Counted from the stretch's first letter, positions 8,633 through 18,338 are shown. The stretch: DNA of 64,000 bases from Klebsiella spallanzanii (GCF_902158555.1 NZ_CABGGS010000023.1:62001-126000), one strand, 5' to 3'. Numbers and translations: made by a program. The notes: generated from the sequence alone by a model not told the origin.

Positions 8633-9148
8633 ATGGACTATTTTACCCTCTTCGGGTTACCGGCCAGCTATTCCCTTTCGTTAGAACCCCTGGCTGCCCG
8701 GTACCAGGAGCTACAGCGCCAGTATCACCCCGATAAATTCGCCAGCGGTAGCGCGGCCGAACAGCTTGCCGCGGTGCAGCAGTCCGCGACCATCAATCAG
8801 GCATGGCAAACCCTTCGCCACCCGTTGACCCGCGCCGAATATCTCCTTTCGCTTCACGGTTTTGATCTCGCCAGCGAGCAGCACACCGTGCGTGATACCG
8901 CGTTCCTCATGGAACAGCTGGAACTACGCGAAGAACTCGATGAGATAGGCAAAGCAAAAGATGAAGCGCGCCTGGAAAGTTTTATCATGCGGGTAAAAGC
9001 GCAATTCGATACCCGGCATCAGCTTATGGTTGAACAACTGAATAACGAGACGTGGGAGGCGGCGGCGGATACTGTACGCAAGCTGCGTTTTCTCGATAAA
9101 CTGCGAAGCAGTGCGGAACAACTCGAAGAAAAACTGCTCGATTTTTAA
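8633..9148 (+). CDS. hscB: Fe-S cluster co-chaperone HscB
   Basis: 171 residues from ATG 8633 ([15 protein letters not shown]), the usual length; the in-frame upstream Met at 8603 lies within the hairpin region and is rejected. The N-terminal J-domain carries HPD at residues 32-34 (YHPDKF). The C-terminal helical domain binds IscU. HscB stimulates the HscA ATPase and brings IscU to it. It is 15 bases from hscA. Confidence 0.97.
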   Translation: MDYFTLFGLPASYSLSLEPLAARYQELQRQYHPDKFASGSAAEQLAAVQQSATINQAWQTLRHPLTRAEYLLSLHGFDLASEQHTVRDTAFLMEQLELREELDEIGKAKDEARLESFIMRVKAQFDTRHQLMVEQLNNETWEAAADTVRKLRFLDKLRSSAEQLEEKLLDF

Positions 9149-9163
9149 TTTTCGGAAGCAATT

Positions 9164-11014
9164 ATGGCCTTATTACAAATTAGTGAGCCTGGCTTGAGCG
9201 CCGCGCCGCACCAGCGACGTCTGGCGGCCGGTATCGACCTGGGCACCACCAATTCACTGGTTGCTACCGTGCGTAGCGGTCAGGCCGAAACTCTGCCCGA
9301 CCATCAAGGGCGCTATCTGCTGCCGTCAGTGGTTAACTATCAGGCTTCAGGTTTGACGGTTGGCTATGACGCGCGACAGAATGCGGCACTGGATCCGGTC
9401 AACACCATCAGCTCCGTTAAACGCATGATGGGACGCTCTCTGGCCGATATCGAGGCTCGGTATCCGCATCTGCCGTATCAACTGCAGGCCAGTGAAAACG
9501 GCCTGCCGATGATTCAGACCGCTGGTGGTCTACTCAACCCGATTCGCGTCTCTGCTGACATTCTGAAAGCGCTGGCCGAACGCGCCACCGAGGCGCTGGC
9601 AGGCGAACTCGACGGTGTAGTCATTACCGTTCCGGCCTACTTCGACGACGCTCAGCGTCAGGGGACTAAAGACGCGGCGCGTCTGGCGGGTCTGCACGTG
9701 CTCCGCTTGTTGAACGAACCCACCGCGGCAGCGATTGCCTACGGCCTGGATTCCGGCCAGGAAGGGGTGATTGCGGTTTACGATCTCGGCGGTGGTACCT
9801 TTGATATCTCCGTGCTGCGTTTAAGCCGCGGCGTGTTTGAAGTGCTGGCGACCGGCGGCGATTCCGCGCTCGGTGGGGATGATTTCGACCATCTGCTGGC
9901 CGATTATCTGCGCGAGCAGGCTGGGCTGAGCGATCGTAGCGACAACCGCCTGCAGCGGGAGCTGCTCGATGCGGCCATTGCGGCGAAAATCGCCCTAAGC
10001 GATGCTGATGTGGCGCGGGTGGACGTCGGCGGCTGGCAGGGGGAAATCACCCGTAGCCAGTTTAATGACCTGATCGCGCCGCTGGTGAAACGCACGCTGC
10101 TGGCCTGCCGTCGCGCCTTGAAAGATGCGGGTGTTGAGGCGCAAGAGGTGCTGGAAGTGGTGATGGTCGGCGGTTCCACCCGCGTACCGCTGGTTCGCGA
10201 GCGCGTTGGCGAGTTCTTTGGCCGTACGCCGCTGACCTCTATCGACCCGGATAAAGTCGTCGCCATCGGCGCGGCAATTCAGGCGGATATCCTGGTCGGC
10301 AATAAGCCGGACAGCGAACTGCTGCTGCTTGATGTGATCCCACTCTCCCTGGGGCTGGAAACCATGGGAGGTCTGGTGGAGAAGGTTATTCCGCGCAACA
10401 CCACCATTCCGGTCGCGCGTGCGCAGGAGTTCACCACCTTTAAAGATGGCCAGACGGCGATGTCAATCCACGTTATGCAGGGCGAGCGCGAGCTGGTGCA
10501 GGACTGCCGTTCCCTGGCGCGCTTTGCGCTGCGCGGTATTCCGGCACTACCGGCGGGCGGGGCGCATATTCGCGTGACCTTCCAGGTGGATGCTGACGGC
10601 CTGCTGAGCGTGACGGCAATGGAGAAATCGACCGGCGTCGAGGCCTCTATTCAGGTGAAACCGTCCTACGGTCTGACCGATGGCGAAATCGCCAGCATGA
10701 TTAAAGATTCGATGAGCTACGCCGAGCAGGACGTTCAGGCGCGGATGCTGGCTGAGCAAAAAGTCGAAGCCGCACGCGTTCTGGAAAGTCTGGTGAGTGC
10801 GCTGGCCGCCGACGCCGCGCTGTTAAGCGCCGCAGAGCGTCAGGCTATCGATGACGCCGCGGAGCAAGTACGCGCCGCAGCGGCAGGCGATGATGCCGAT
10901 GCAATCAAAGAAGCGATTAAAAATATCGACACACAAACCCAGGAATTTGCCGCACGTCGTATGGATCAATCGGTCCGTATCGCGCTGAAAGGCCAATCCG
11001 TGGACGAGGTTTAA
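9164..11014 (+). CDS. hscA: Fe-S specialised Hsp70 chaperone HscA
   Basis: 616 residues. The actin-like ATPase domain has [10 protein letters not shown] (24-33), the phosphate-2 motif [12 protein letters not shown] and the adenosine motif [15 protein letters not shown]. The substrate-binding domain begins at about residue 390. It has the HscA-type C terminus rather than the EEVD-like tail of DnaK. It binds the LPPVK motif of IscU and drives cluster release. Only one base separates it from fdx. Confidence 0.97.
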   Translation: MALLQISEPGLSAAPHQRRLAAGIDLGTTNSLVATVRSGQAETLPDHQGRYLLPSVVNYQASGLTVGYDARQNAALDPVNTISSVKRMMGRSLADIEARYPHLPYQLQASENGLPMIQTAGGLLNPIRVSADILKALAERATEALAGELDGVVITVPAYFDDAQRQGTKDAARLAGLHVLRLLNEPTAAAIAYGLDSGQEGVIAVYDLGGGTFDISVLRLSRGVFEVLATGGDSALGGDDFDHLLADYLREQAGLSDRSDNRLQRELLDAAIAAKIALSDADVARVDVGGWQGEITRSQFNDLIAPLVKRTLLACRRALKDAGVEAQEVLEVVMVGGSTRVPLVRERVGEFFGRTPLTSIDPDKVVAIGAAIQADILVGNKPDSELLLLDVIPLSLGLETMGGLVEKVIPRNTTIPVARAQEFTTFKDGQTAMSIHVMQGERELVQDCRSLARFALRGIPALPAGGAHIRVTFQVDADGLLSVTAMEKSTGVEASIQVKPSYGLTDGEIASMIKDSMSYAEQDVQARMLAEQKVEAARVLESLVSALAADAALLSAAERQAIDDAAEQVRAAAAGDDADAIKEAIKNIDTQTQEFAARRMDQSVRIALKGQSVDEV

Positions 11015-11015
11015 A

Positions 11016-11351
11016 ATGCCAAAAATTGTTTTTCTGCCCCACCAGGACCTGTGTCCGGATGGCGTAGTTGTGGAAGCTGAGATCGGTGAGACTATCCTTG
11101 ATGCTGCCTTGCGTAGCGGTATTGAGATTGAACACGCCTGCGAAAAATCCTGTGCCTGTACCACCTGCCACTGCATCGTGCGCGAAGGCTTTGACTCGCT
11201 GGCGGAAAGTACCGAAGATGAAGATGACATGCTGGATAAGGCCTGGGGGCTGGAGCCCGACAGCCGTCTGAGCTGCCAGGCGCGGGTGACTGACGAAGAT
11301 TTAGTCGTCGAAATTCCGCGTTACACCATCAACCACGCACGCGAGCATTAA
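11016..11351 (+). CDS. fdx: [2Fe-2S] ferredoxin of the Isc system
   Basis: 111 residues. Adrenodoxin-like ferredoxin with cluster ligands Cys42, Cys48, Cys51 and Cys87; additional Cys46 and Cys53 are also usual in this family. It supplies electrons for cluster assembly on IscU and binds IscS. One base separates its stop from the iscX start. Confidence 0.97.
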   Translation: MPKIVFLPHQDLCPDGVVVEAEIGETILDAALRSGIEIEHACEKSCACTTCHCIVREGFDSLAESTEDEDDMLDKAWGLEPDSRLSCQARVTDEDLVVEIPRYTINHAREH

Positions 11352-11352
11352 T

Positions 11353-11553
11353 ATGGCACTGAAATGGACCGATAGCCGTGAAATCGGCGAAGCGCTTTAC
11401 GACGCTTTCCCGGATCTCGACCCGAAAACCGTTCGCTTCACCGATCTGCATCAGTGGATTTGCGACCTGGAAGAGTTTGATGACGATCCAAACGCATCCA
11501 ATGAAAAAATTCTTGAGGCGATTCTGCTAGTCTGGTTAGACGAAGCCGAATAA
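11353..11553 (+). CDS. iscX: IscX, acidic modulator of cysteine desulfurase
   Basis: 66 residues, small and acidic, beginning [21 protein letters not shown]. It binds IscS, competes with Fdx and CyaY for the same surface, and is proposed to act as an iron-dependent regulator. Last gene of the isc set; pepB follows after 107 bases with a weak hairpin between. Confidence 0.96.
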   Translation: MALKWTDSREIGEALYDAFPDLDPKTVRFTDLHQWICDLEEFDDDPNASNEKILEAILLVWLDEAE

Positions 11554-11616
11554 TTTTCGCGTCATGATTTACCCGGTGGTTTTAAGCCGAATGAATCAAC
11601 GAGCTAAAGAACTTTA

Positions 11617-11639
11617 CGGGCTGCCATACGGCGGCCCGT
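11617..11639 (+). terminator. Weak terminator-like hairpin before pepB
   Basis: CGGGCTGCC (11617-11625) and GGCGGCCCG (11630-11638) form a 9-pair stem with one central T:G pair and a 4-base loop. Only TTTG follows, and the pepB ribosome site begins about 10 bases later, so read-through from iscX is likely. Confidence 0.4.
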
Positions 11640-11660
11640 TTGCTAAGAAGGATAATGATA

Positions 11661-12947
11661 ATGACCGAAGCTATGAAAATTACGCTGACCGCTCAGCCAG
11701 CCGATGCGCGCTGGGGAGAAAAGGCGTCTTACAGCATCAATAACGACGGCATCGCCCTGCATCTGAACGGCAAAGACGACCTGGGTTTGATTCAGCGCGC
11801 GGCGCGTAAAATTGACGGTATGGGCATCAAACATGTCGCGCTTGACGGCGAGGGCTGGGATACCGACCGCGCATGGGCGTTCTGGGCGGGTTATAAAGGT
11901 CCGAAAGGCAGCCGCAAAGTTGAATGGCCGACTCTCGACGATGCGCAGAAAAGCGAACTGGATAACCGCCTGACCATTATTGACTGGGTGCGCGACACCA
12001 TCAACGCCCCGGCGGAAGAGCTGGGGCCGGAACAGCTGGCGCAGCGCGCGGTTGACCTGCTGTGCAGCGTCGCCTGTGACAACGTTTCTTATCGCATCAC
12101 CAAAGGCGAAGACCTGCGCGAGCAGAACTATCTCGGTCTGCATACCGTCGGTCGTGGCTCCGAGCGCCCGCCGGTCCTGCTGGCGCTGGACTATAACCCA
12201 ACCGGCGATAAAGCCGCTCCGGTTTACGCCTGCCTGGTGGGTAAAGGCATCACTTTTGATTCCGGTGGTTACAGCATCAAGCAAAGCGCCTTTATGGATT
12301 CGATGAAGTCCGATATGGGCGGCGCCGCGACGGTGACCGGTGCGCTGGCGTTTGCTATCACTCGCGGCCTGAACAAACGCGTGAAGCTGTATCTGTGCTG
12401 CGCTGATAACCTGATTAGCGGTAACGCCTTCAAGCTTGGCGATATTATTCACTATCGCAACGGCAAAACCGTCGAAATTATGAATACCGATGCTGAAGGT
12501 CGTCTGGTGCTGGCGGATGGTCTGATTGACGCTTCTGCGCAGAAACCTGAGCTGATTATCGATGCCGCTACCCTGACCGGTGCCGCGAAAACCGCGCTGG
12601 GCAATGATTATCATGCGCTGTTCAGCTTTGATGACAACCTGGCAAATCGTCTGCTGGCGAGCGCACAGGCTGAGAACGAAGCCTTCTGGCGTCTGCCGCT
12701 GGCCGAGTTCCACCGTGGACAGCTGCCGTCGAACTTTGCTGAGCTGAACAACACCGGCAGCGCGGCCTATCCCGCGGGTGCCAGCACCGCAGCGGGCTTT
12801 CTGTCCCACTTCGTGGAGAATTACCATGAAGGCTGGCTGCATATCGACTGCTCTGCGACCTACCGCAAATCTGCGGTTGAGCAGTGGTCGGCGGGCGCGA
12901 CCGGCCTCGGCGTGCGCACCATTGCGAATTTGCTGACTGCGGAATAA
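11661..12947 (+). CDS. pepB: Aminopeptidase B (peptidase family M17)
   Basis: 428 residues from ATG 11661 ([19 protein letters not shown]), preceded by an AAGAAGGA site; the earlier in-frame start at 11640 is rejected. The C-terminal M17 catalytic domain shows [15 protein letters not shown] (193-207), KSDMGGAA (216-223) and [14 protein letters not shown] (275-288), which carry the two-metal site and catalytic Lys/Arg. A broad-specificity cytosolic aminopeptidase forming hexamers. Position after iscX and before sseB is the same as in E. coli. Confidence 0.97.
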   Translation: MTEAMKITLTAQPADARWGEKASYSINNDGIALHLNGKDDLGLIQRAARKIDGMGIKHVALDGEGWDTDRAWAFWAGYKGPKGSRKVEWPTLDDAQKSELDNRLTIIDWVRDTINAPAEELGPEQLAQRAVDLLCSVACDNVSYRITKGEDLREQNYLGLHTVGRGSERPPVLLALDYNPTGDKAAPVYACLVGKGITFDSGGYSIKQSAFMDSMKSDMGGAATVTGALAFAITRGLNKRVKLYLCCADNLISGNAFKLGDIIHYRNGKTVEIMNTDAEGRLVLADGLIDASAQKPELIIDAATLTGAAKTALGNDYHALFSFDDNLANRLLASAQAENEAFWRLPLAEFHRGQLPSNFAELNNTGSAAYPAGASTAAGFLSHFVENYHEGWLHIDCSATYRKSAVEQWSAGATGLGVRTIANLLTAE

Positions 12948-12953
12948 CCTTTT

Positions 12954-12986
12954 CCCCTCACCTTACTCTTTTCCCTGGGTGAGGGG
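12954..12986 (+). terminator. Hairpin between pepB and sseB
   Basis: CCCCTCACC (12954-12962) and GGTGAGGGG (12978-12986) form a perfect 9 bp stem. No U-run follows and sseB starts 23 bases later, so it may be an attenuator or mRNA 3'-end protector rather than a full stop. Confidence 0.5.
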
Positions 12987-13008
12987 GTATTACCGTTCTG
13001 GAACCACT

Positions 13009-13785
13009 ATGTCCGAAACTAAAAATGAGCTAGAAACTCTGCTGGAAAAGGCGGCGACTGAGCCAGGCCATCGTCCGGCGTTTTTCCGTACTTTGCTGGA
13101 AGCCACCGTTTGGGTTCCGGGAGCCGCCGCACAGGGCGAGCAGGTTGTTGAAGATAGCGTACTGGATTTGCAGCACTGGGAAAAAGATGACGGCACCTCG
13201 GTGATTCCTTTTTTTACTTCTCTGGAAGCGCTGCAGCAGGCCGTTGAAGACGAGCAGTCTTTCGTGGTGATGCCGGTGCGTACGCTGTTTGCCATGACCC
13301 TCGGCGAGACGCTGTACCTCAATGCCAAACTGCCGACCGGCAAAGAGTTTGCGCCGCGTGAGATTAGCCACCTGCTGTGCGAAGAGGGCAGCCCGCTTAG
13401 CACCCAGACCGTGCTGGAAGGCGGAGAGTCGTTGCTGCTGTCTGAGGTTGCCGAGCCGCCCGCACAGATGGTGGATTCACTGACCACGCTGTTTAAGACC
13501 CTGAAAATGGTGAAACGCGCGTTTTTATGCTCTATCAAAGACAGCGCCGATGCGCCAGCTAACCTGCTGATTGGTATTGAAGCGGAAGGCGACATCGAGG
13601 AGATCATTCAGGCCACCGGCAGCGTAGCGACCGACACGCTTGTGGGCGATGAGCCGATTGATATCTGCCAGGTGGTGGAGGGCGAAAAGGGCATCAGCCA
13701 CTTTATGATTGCCCACATCACGCCGTTCTATGAAAAGCGCTGGGGCAGCTTCCTGCGCGACTTTAAGCAGAATCGTATTATCTGA
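13009..13785 (+). CDS. sseB: Enhanced serine sensitivity protein SseB
   Basis: 258 residues from ATG 13009 (MSETKNELETLLEKAATEPGHRP); an in-frame Met at 12979 lies within the hairpin spacer and is rejected. Matches E. coli SseB nearly throughout, including the conserved C terminus GSFLRDFKQNRII. The family has an N-terminal SseB domain and a C-terminal SseB_C domain. In E. coli extra copies alter serine sensitivity; molecular function is not established. A clear terminator follows. Confidence 0.95.
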   Translation: MSETKNELETLLEKAATEPGHRPAFFRTLLEATVWVPGAAAQGEQVVEDSVLDLQHWEKDDGTSVIPFFTSLEALQQAVEDEQSFVVMPVRTLFAMTLGETLYLNAKLPTGKEFAPREISHLLCEEGSPLSTQTVLEGGESLLLSEVAEPPAQMVDSLTTLFKTLKMVKRAFLCSIKDSADAPANLLIGIEAEGDIEEIIQATGSVATDTLVGDEPIDICQVVEGEKGISHFMIAHITPFYEKRWGSFLRDFKQNRII

Positions 13786-13790
13786 ACTGC

Positions 13791-13811
13791 ACGGGGCTTG
13801 CGCCCCGTTTT
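13791..13811 (+). terminator. Rho-independent terminator of sseB
   Basis: ACGGGGC (13791-13797) and GCCCCGT (13802-13808) form a perfect stem with a 4-base loop, followed by TTTC. It also lies just past the end of the convergent Sel1-repeat gene (stop near 13825), so it may serve both. Confidence 0.8.
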
Positions 13812-13824
13812 CGAACCAACAGCG

Positions 13825-14796
13825 CTAATTCTTCATATAGGGAGCCATGCTCTCAACCATATATTGCGATGCGCCATCGCCTTGTGCCGCCGAGCGTTTA
13901 TACAGTTCGTAAGCTTTTTGATAATCAGGTTTCATGCCCTTACCTTTTTCATACATAAAGGCCAGCGCGCGGATAGCAACGGTATAATCCTGATCTGCTG
14001 CCTTTTCGTACCAGAATTTCGCTTTAACATAATCGATATGTTTATCGCCACCATCATCATAAGAAGCGGCTAACTCGTATTGCTCACCGGCGTCCACAGG
14101 ATTAGCGAGATCTGGCGCAGGGGCCAGGGCGCGTTTTGCTTCCGGGGTTTGCAGCGCGCTCTGGCAGGTGGGATCGTTTTGGATTTCTTCCACTCCCCGT
14201 AGAGCTTTCGATGTCGCGGATTTTTGATACAACTTGATTGCCTGCAGGCAGTCTTTATCGACCCCTGTACCGGTGTGGTACATACTAGCCAGCTTGTCTT
14301 CGGCAGAGTCATAACCTTGGGTGGCAGCCTTTTTAAGCCAGTTTAAAGCATTCTGATTATCGTTTTTGTTAAGATATCGCAAGGCAAGGATGTATTGTGA
14401 TTTCGGATAATTATGCCGCGCCGATTTTTCAATCCAGCGTTCTGATTCCTGAGCATCTTTTGCAACGCCAATACCTTCGGCGTAAAACCCGGAGATTTCA
14501 TATTCTAATTGCGCATTTCCTTCCTGGTAATGCGACATAATAAAACTGAACGCTTCCTTCGCTTCCGGTCCGTCATATTTCAGATTGTCACCGCTGGTGC
14601 TGATAATCGCACGATAGCGCCAGGCTAAATCATTTAAAGCATCAATATCACCCTGACGGGCCTTCTCTTTGAGTGGTTCAATTTTTGTTTTAAAAAGTGT
14701 TTCATAATCACTGGCATAACAGTGGGTGGTGCTAAATATACTGAGCGCAGAAAAAAGGGATGCGCAGATTAAACTGGGCATTTTTAAATATTTCAT
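13825..14796 (-). CDS. Exported Sel1-repeat (TPR-like) protein of unknown role
   Basis: 323 residues. An N-terminal signal peptide (about 1-28) is followed by Sel1-like repeats: around 94-129 (FYAEGIGVAKDAQESERWIEKSA), 130-162 (ALRYLNKNDNQNALNWLKKAATQGY), 163-198 (MYHTGTGVDKDCLQAIKLYQKSA) and, after a linker with one Cys, two more at 238-308 ending in YKRSAAQGDG. Such repeats mediate protein contacts; no catalytic domain is seen. The gene is AT-richer than its neighbours, is not part of the E. coli sseB-sseA arrangement, and is likely an accessory insertion. A periplasmic location is inferred from the signal peptide. No gene symbol is justified. Confidence 0.8.
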   Translation of the reverse strand: MKYLKMPSLICASLFSALSIFSTTHCYASDYETLFKTKIEPLKEKARQGDIDALNDLAWRYRAIISTSGDNLKYDGPEAKEAFSFIMSHYQEGNAQLEYEISGFYAEGIGVAKDAQESERWIEKSARHNYPKSQYILALRYLNKNDNQNALNWLKKAATQGYDSAEDKLASMYHTGTGVDKDCLQAIKLYQKSATSKALRGVEEIQNDPTCQSALQTPEAKRALAPAPDLANPVDAGEQYELAASYDDGGDKHIDYVKAKFWYEKAADQDYTVAIRALAFMYEKGKGMKPDYQKAYELYKRSAAQGDGASQYMVESMAPYMKN

Positions 14797-14834
14797 ATAA
14801 TTTCCTTATAATAAAATCCATTGTTTAAATACAA

Positions 14835-14862
14835 AGAAGGCTGCCATTAATGGCAGCCTTCT
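14835..14862 (-). terminator. Perfect 28-base palindrome, terminator of sseA
   Basis: AGAAGGCTGCCATT (14835-14848) is followed directly by its exact complement AATGGCAGCCTTCT (14849-14862). On the minus strand the hairpin follows the sseA stop (14897) and runs into TTGTATTT, a fair U-rich tail. It also lies 39 bp upstream of the Sel1 gene start, so it insulates that gene from sseA. Confidence 0.7.
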
Positions 14863-14896
14863 ATTGGGAAACTGTCTGAACGGAACGACTAATTAT

Positions 14897-15742
14897 CTAC
14901 TGCGCCGGTTCAATCGGCAAATCCGTTCGCGCACCCCATTCGCTCCATGAGCCGTCATACAGACTAACGCCGTTAACGCCCAGCGTGGTGAGCGCCAGGA
15001 CGACTACCGATGCCGTCACGCCGGAGCCGCAGCTGGCAATAATCGGTCGCTCAAAATCAACGCCCTGACGAGCGAAAATCTCGTTCAGCTCATCAACGGT
15101 TTTCAGTTCGCCGTTAATTACCAGCTCGGTCCATGGCACGTTTAGCGCGCCGGGAATATGCCCGCTGCGCAGGCCCGGACGCGGTTCGGCAACCAGACCA
15201 TTAAAGCGTGCCGCCGGACGGGCATCGACGATCTGCGCCGATCCTTCATGGCTTACCAGCAGTACATCGGTCAGGCGTTTGATCACCAATGGATCGAAAC
15301 GACCGTCAAAATCACCTTCCGGCAGTTCAGGAAGACCTTGCTCCAGCGGCAGCTCATCGCGACGCCAGCCTTCGAGACCTCCGGCAAGAATCGACACCTT
15401 TTCCACGCCGAAAGTACGCAGCATCCACCAGGCACGAGGTGCGGAGAAGAGATTGCCTTCATCGTACACCACCAGATGCTTATCGCTGTTAACCCCAAGC
15501 TCGCGCATGGCAACGGCAAATGCCTCCGCGCGCGGCATCATATGCGGCAGCGGGCTGGTATGGTCAGAAAGGGCTTCGATATCGAAAAAGACGGCGCCAG
15601 GAACGTGGCCTGCCAGATATTCAGCGTTGATATCGCGATCGTCCTGCCCTGGCGGGGCCATCCGCGCATCGATAATTTGGATTTCCGGGTCATCAATATG
15701 TTCCGCCAGCCAGTCGGCAGCGACAAAAAACGAGGTAGACAT
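14897..15742 (-). CDS. sseA: 3-mercaptopyruvate sulfurtransferase SseA
   Basis: 281 residues, two tandem rhodanese domains: an inactive N-terminal one (about 1-140) and a catalytic C-terminal one with Cys238 in the loop CGSGVT (238-243), the signature of mercaptopyruvate rather than thiosulfate sulfurtransferases. It transfers sulfur from 3-mercaptopyruvate to acceptors such as cyanide or thioredoxin, contributing to H2S formation. A GGAGG site lies 6 bases before the ATG. An inverted repeat (CAACAAT and ATTGTTG, 15760-15779) lies just upstream. Confidence 0.96.
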   Translation of the reverse strand: MSTSFFVAADWLAEHIDDPEIQIIDARMAPPGQDDRDINAEYLAGHVPGAVFFDIEALSDHTSPLPHMMPRAEAFAVAMRELGVNSDKHLVVYDEGNLFSAPRAWWMLRTFGVEKVSILAGGLEGWRRDELPLEQGLPELPEGDFDGRFDPLVIKRLTDVLLVSHEGSAQIVDARPAARFNGLVAEPRPGLRSGHIPGALNVPWTELVINGELKTVDELNEIFARQGVDFERPIIASCGSGVTASVVVLALTTLGVNGVSLYDGSWSEWGARTDLPIEPAQ

Positions 15743-15759
15743 GAGTGCCTCCGTGTCAT

Positions 15760-15779
15760 CAACAATAGAGTGATTGTTG
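15760..15779. promoter_or_regulatory. Inverted repeat upstream of sseA
   Basis: CAACAAT (15760-15766), a 6-base spacer and ATTGTTG (15773-15779) form a perfect dyad 18 bp before the sseA start. It could be an operator or an mRNA leader hairpin; no known regulator consensus is recognised. Confidence 0.3.
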
Positions 15780-15835
15780 TTGTTTTTCGCGCTATCGACA
15801 AGGCATTTTCAAGAGGATACGGCGGGAATGTGATA

Positions 15836-15859
15836 TTCCCCCGAACGGCGTCGGGGGAA
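15836..15859 (-). terminator. Hairpin after the M20 amidohydrolase gene
   Basis: TTCCCCCGA (15836-15844) and TCGGGGGAA (15851-15859) form a perfect 9 bp stem 7 bases past the M20 stop on the minus strand. The downstream U-run is poor. Confidence 0.55.
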
Positions 15860-15866
15860 CGACCTG

Positions 15867-17063
15867 TTAAAACTGATTTTGCTGGAGATAGCGCCAGGCG
15901 TACTGTGCATACAGCTCGGCGCCGCTTTTCATCACCTGCTCATCGATATTAAAGCAGCCGTGATGGTGCGCGTAATCGCTACCTTTCTCTTTGTTACCTG
16001 AGCCGAGCAGCGCGAAGGCACCGGGGATATTCTCCATATAAAAACTGAAATCTTCCCCGCCGGTGGTCGGTTTCTCGTTGAAAAGGACTTCATCGCCAAA
16101 CGCATCGCGGATAACCGACTGCGCCAGCAGCGCGCTGCGCTCCTCGTTGATCACCGGCAGCGTACCGTAGCAGTAGTCAACCTGAGCGCTCGCGCCGTAG
16201 ACTGCGGCGGTATGCTCTGCATAGCGGGTAATCGCCGCCTCCAGACGTTGACGCGCTTCAATGCTGAAGCAGCGCACGGTGCCATCAAGAACGGCGTTCT
16301 CAGCGATGACGTTAAAGCGCGTGCCGACGTCCATTCTGCCGATGGTCACCACGGCGGATTCCAGCGGCGAGGTTTCACGCGCCACGATGGCCTGGAGATT
16401 CATCACAAAAGCAGAAGCGACAACGGCGGCATCGACGCAAGCTTCCGGCATCGAACCATGGCCGCCGCGGCCGCGAAACGTGATTTTCAGCAAATCCGCT
16501 GAAGCAAAGGATGAGCCGACGTTGCAAGATATTTTGCCGGACGGCGTACCCGACCAGATATGCATCCCAAAAACGTTATCCACGTTGTCGATGGCTCCCT
16601 GCTTAATCATCGCTTTGGCCCCTTCAGCAATCTCTTCCGCAGGCTGAAAAATCAAGCGTACGTTGCCCGCCAGCTGCTCGCGGATTTCATATAACGCGTG
16701 GGCGGCGGTCAGCAGCATAGCGGTATGGGAATCATGGCCGCAGGCGTGCATTTTTCCCGTCGTTTGCGATTTGTAGTCGAGCTGGTCGTTGAGCTCCAGC
16801 ACCGGCAAGGCGTCCATATCAGCGCGCAGGGCCACGGTTTTACCCGGCTGACCACCGATGATATCGGCGATAATGCCTGTCGGATGGGTACGGCGGTATG
16901 GAATGCCGATGGCTTCCAGTTCGGCGGCGACGCGGTCGGTAGTGCGCTTCTCCTCCCACGGTAGCTCCGGATGGGCGTGCAGGTCGCGACGAAAAGCGAT
17001 CATCGCCGGTTCTTCTCTGGCGATAATCTCGGTAATGGCAGGGTTAATCATTAATGGCTCCAT
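15867..17063 (-). CDS. M20-family amidohydrolase/carboxypeptidase
   Basis: 398 residues. Metallopeptidase family M20D: LHAHPELPWEE (29-39), the metal-ligand segment MHACGHDSHTAMLL (105-118; Cys108, His110), the catalytic Glu pair PAEE (141-144) and the C-terminal TTGGEDFSFYMENIPGAF. Family members remove acyl or amino-acyl groups from N-acyl amino acids or small peptides (hippurate hydrolase, aminoacylase, aminobenzoyl-glutamate hydrolase types). The exact substrate cannot be told. It lies 23 bp after a membrane transporter gene on the same strand, suggesting uptake followed by hydrolysis. The start may be the Met at position 1 or 5. Confidence 0.85.
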   Translation of the reverse strand: MEPLMINPAITEIIAREEPAMIAFRRDLHAHPELPWEEKRTTDRVAAELEAIGIPYRRTHPTGIIADIIGGQPGKTVALRADMDALPVLELNDQLDYKSQTTGKMHACGHDSHTAMLLTAAHALYEIREQLAGNVRLIFQPAEEIAEGAKAMIKQGAIDNVDNVFGMHIWSGTPSGKISCNVGSSFASADLLKITFRGRGGHGSMPEACVDAAVVASAFVMNLQAIVARETSPLESAVVTIGRMDVGTRFNVIAENAVLDGTVRCFSIEARQRLEAAITRYAEHTAAVYGASAQVDYCYGTLPVINEERSALLAQSVIRDAFGDEVLFNEKPTTGGEDFSFYMENIPGAFALLGSGNKEKGSDYAHHHGCFNIDEQVMKSGAELYAQYAWRYLQQNQF

Positions 17064-17086
17064 AATTTACTAAAAATTCAACGCGC

Positions 17087-18298
17087 TCAACCGATAACCG
17101 GCGTCAGATAGCCGACCAGAATTCCGGCTAACACCACCGAAACCATAGTGACGGAGACGAATCCGCCCACCAGCATCGGGCCCAGCATATGGTGAGTCAG
17201 CATCTGGCGCTCTTTTTCATCGTGGGTGAGGGCGTTGATGGCCTCGTTGGTAATAATATAGTCGGCGGGAAAACCGTACAGCGCGGTCAGAGAGATAGCG
17301 AATGCCATCGGGCCGCTGACGCCAAGCAGTTTCCCAACCAGCCAGGAGACGATAAACATGCCGATAACCGCCGTGGCGATTAATACTACCATCGGGAAAA
17401 GCAGGCGCAGCAGCATCTCCGGGGTCGCTTTATTCAGGGTATCAAAAATAAATAGCATCAATGCCATGATCGCGAAACCAAAACCGTTAGCTTTATGCAG
17501 GGTGTGCTTTTCGAGGAAGCCTAAGGAGGTAAAGACCACGCCAAAAAACAAGCACAGTACGAATGGACTGATATTGACGATGGGTTTGGCAAGGTCGGCA
17601 ACAAACCAGGCCAGACAGCCGACCAGCGCCAGGCGCAGGAATTTGAAGTAGTTGCTGTTATAGCTGACGGGGATTTTACTGAACAGGCGCGGCATTTTCT
17701 CCTCGCCGACGGCAAGCATCGCGTTTTCATCCGGGATGTCATCGTGGCTATGCTCACCGCTGCGGTAGCGGGCCAGCAGCGTTTTACCTTCACGTTGCAG
17801 CATGATGGCGGTTAGAGGATATCCGGCAAACCCCTGCATCACGTAAACCAATATGGCAAAAACCGATAGATCAACCAGACCGGCATTGCTTGCACCTTGC
17901 GACATAATCAGCGATGAGACGATACCGCCGACCAGCGGAGGGATGGTGACCAGCGCCGTATTGCGGTCAAATAGCACCATACTTACTGCAAAGACGGCAG
18001 CCGTTATTCCAGCGATACCGGCGAGGGAGATGACCACGGTTTTCCACTGCTGCGCCAGCTCTTTAAGCGACAGCAAAGTTCCCATATTGGTGATTAACAG
18101 ATACATCAGCATTATGGCAACAGGGGTACCTATTCCGGCCCGGCTGATAATATCCGCAGGGAAAAATGTCCAGTAACCAATCAAAAACAAAACTGCGCAG
18201 ACAAATACCGAAGGGATCCAGGCTTTTGTGCGGGTAGAAACAACGTCGCCGATATAAAGAATTAAAACAATAATCGACAGTGCGATCATTTGTGACAT
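17087..18298 (-). CDS. Polytopic inner-membrane transporter, unassigned (possibly GltS-like)
   Basis: 403 residues with about ten to twelve hydrophobic segments and one hydrophilic central loop (about 168-205, rich in Glu/Asp/His). A Gly-rich PPLVGGIVSSLIMSQG stretch (about 119-134) and a related one in the second half (SLTALYGFPADYI) resemble the paired re-entrant loops of two-fold ion-coupled transporters such as GltS, but I cannot assign a family with confidence. It is the first gene of an operon with the M20 hydrolase, so its substrate may be a dipeptide or acyl-amino acid (inference). An FNR-like box lies 123 bp upstream. Confidence 0.65.
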   Translation of the reverse strand: MSQMIALSIIVLILYIGDVVSTRTKAWIPSVFVCAVLFLIGYWTFFPADIISRAGIGTPVAIMLMYLLITNMGTLLSLKELAQQWKTVVISLAGIAGITAAVFAVSMVLFDRNTALVTIPPLVGGIVSSLIMSQGASNAGLVDLSVFAILVYVMQGFAGYPLTAIMLQREGKTLLARYRSGEHSHDDIPDENAMLAVGEEKMPRLFSKIPVSYNSNYFKFLRLALVGCLAWFVADLAKPIVNISPFVLCLFFGVVFTSLGFLEKHTLHKANGFGFAIMALMLFIFDTLNKATPEMLLRLLFPMVVLIATAVIGMFIVSWLVGKLLGVSGPMAFAISLTALYGFPADYIITNEAINALTHDEKERQMLTHHMLGPMLVGGFVSVTMVSVVLAGILVGYLTPVIG

Positions 18299-18320
18299 AA
18301 ATAATTTCCATATTATTTAT

Positions 18321-18338
18321 CCCATATATGTTTATGGG
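18321..18338. promoter_or_regulatory. Short inverted repeat in front of the transporter operon
   Basis: CCCATA (18321-18326) and TATGGG (18333-18338) form a perfect 6 bp dyad 23 bp before the transporter start. It may be a leader hairpin or an operator. Confidence 0.3.

Noticed and set aside
11643..12842. 399-residue open frame antisense to pepB
   Set aside because: Shadow of pepB, no ribosome site and no domain.
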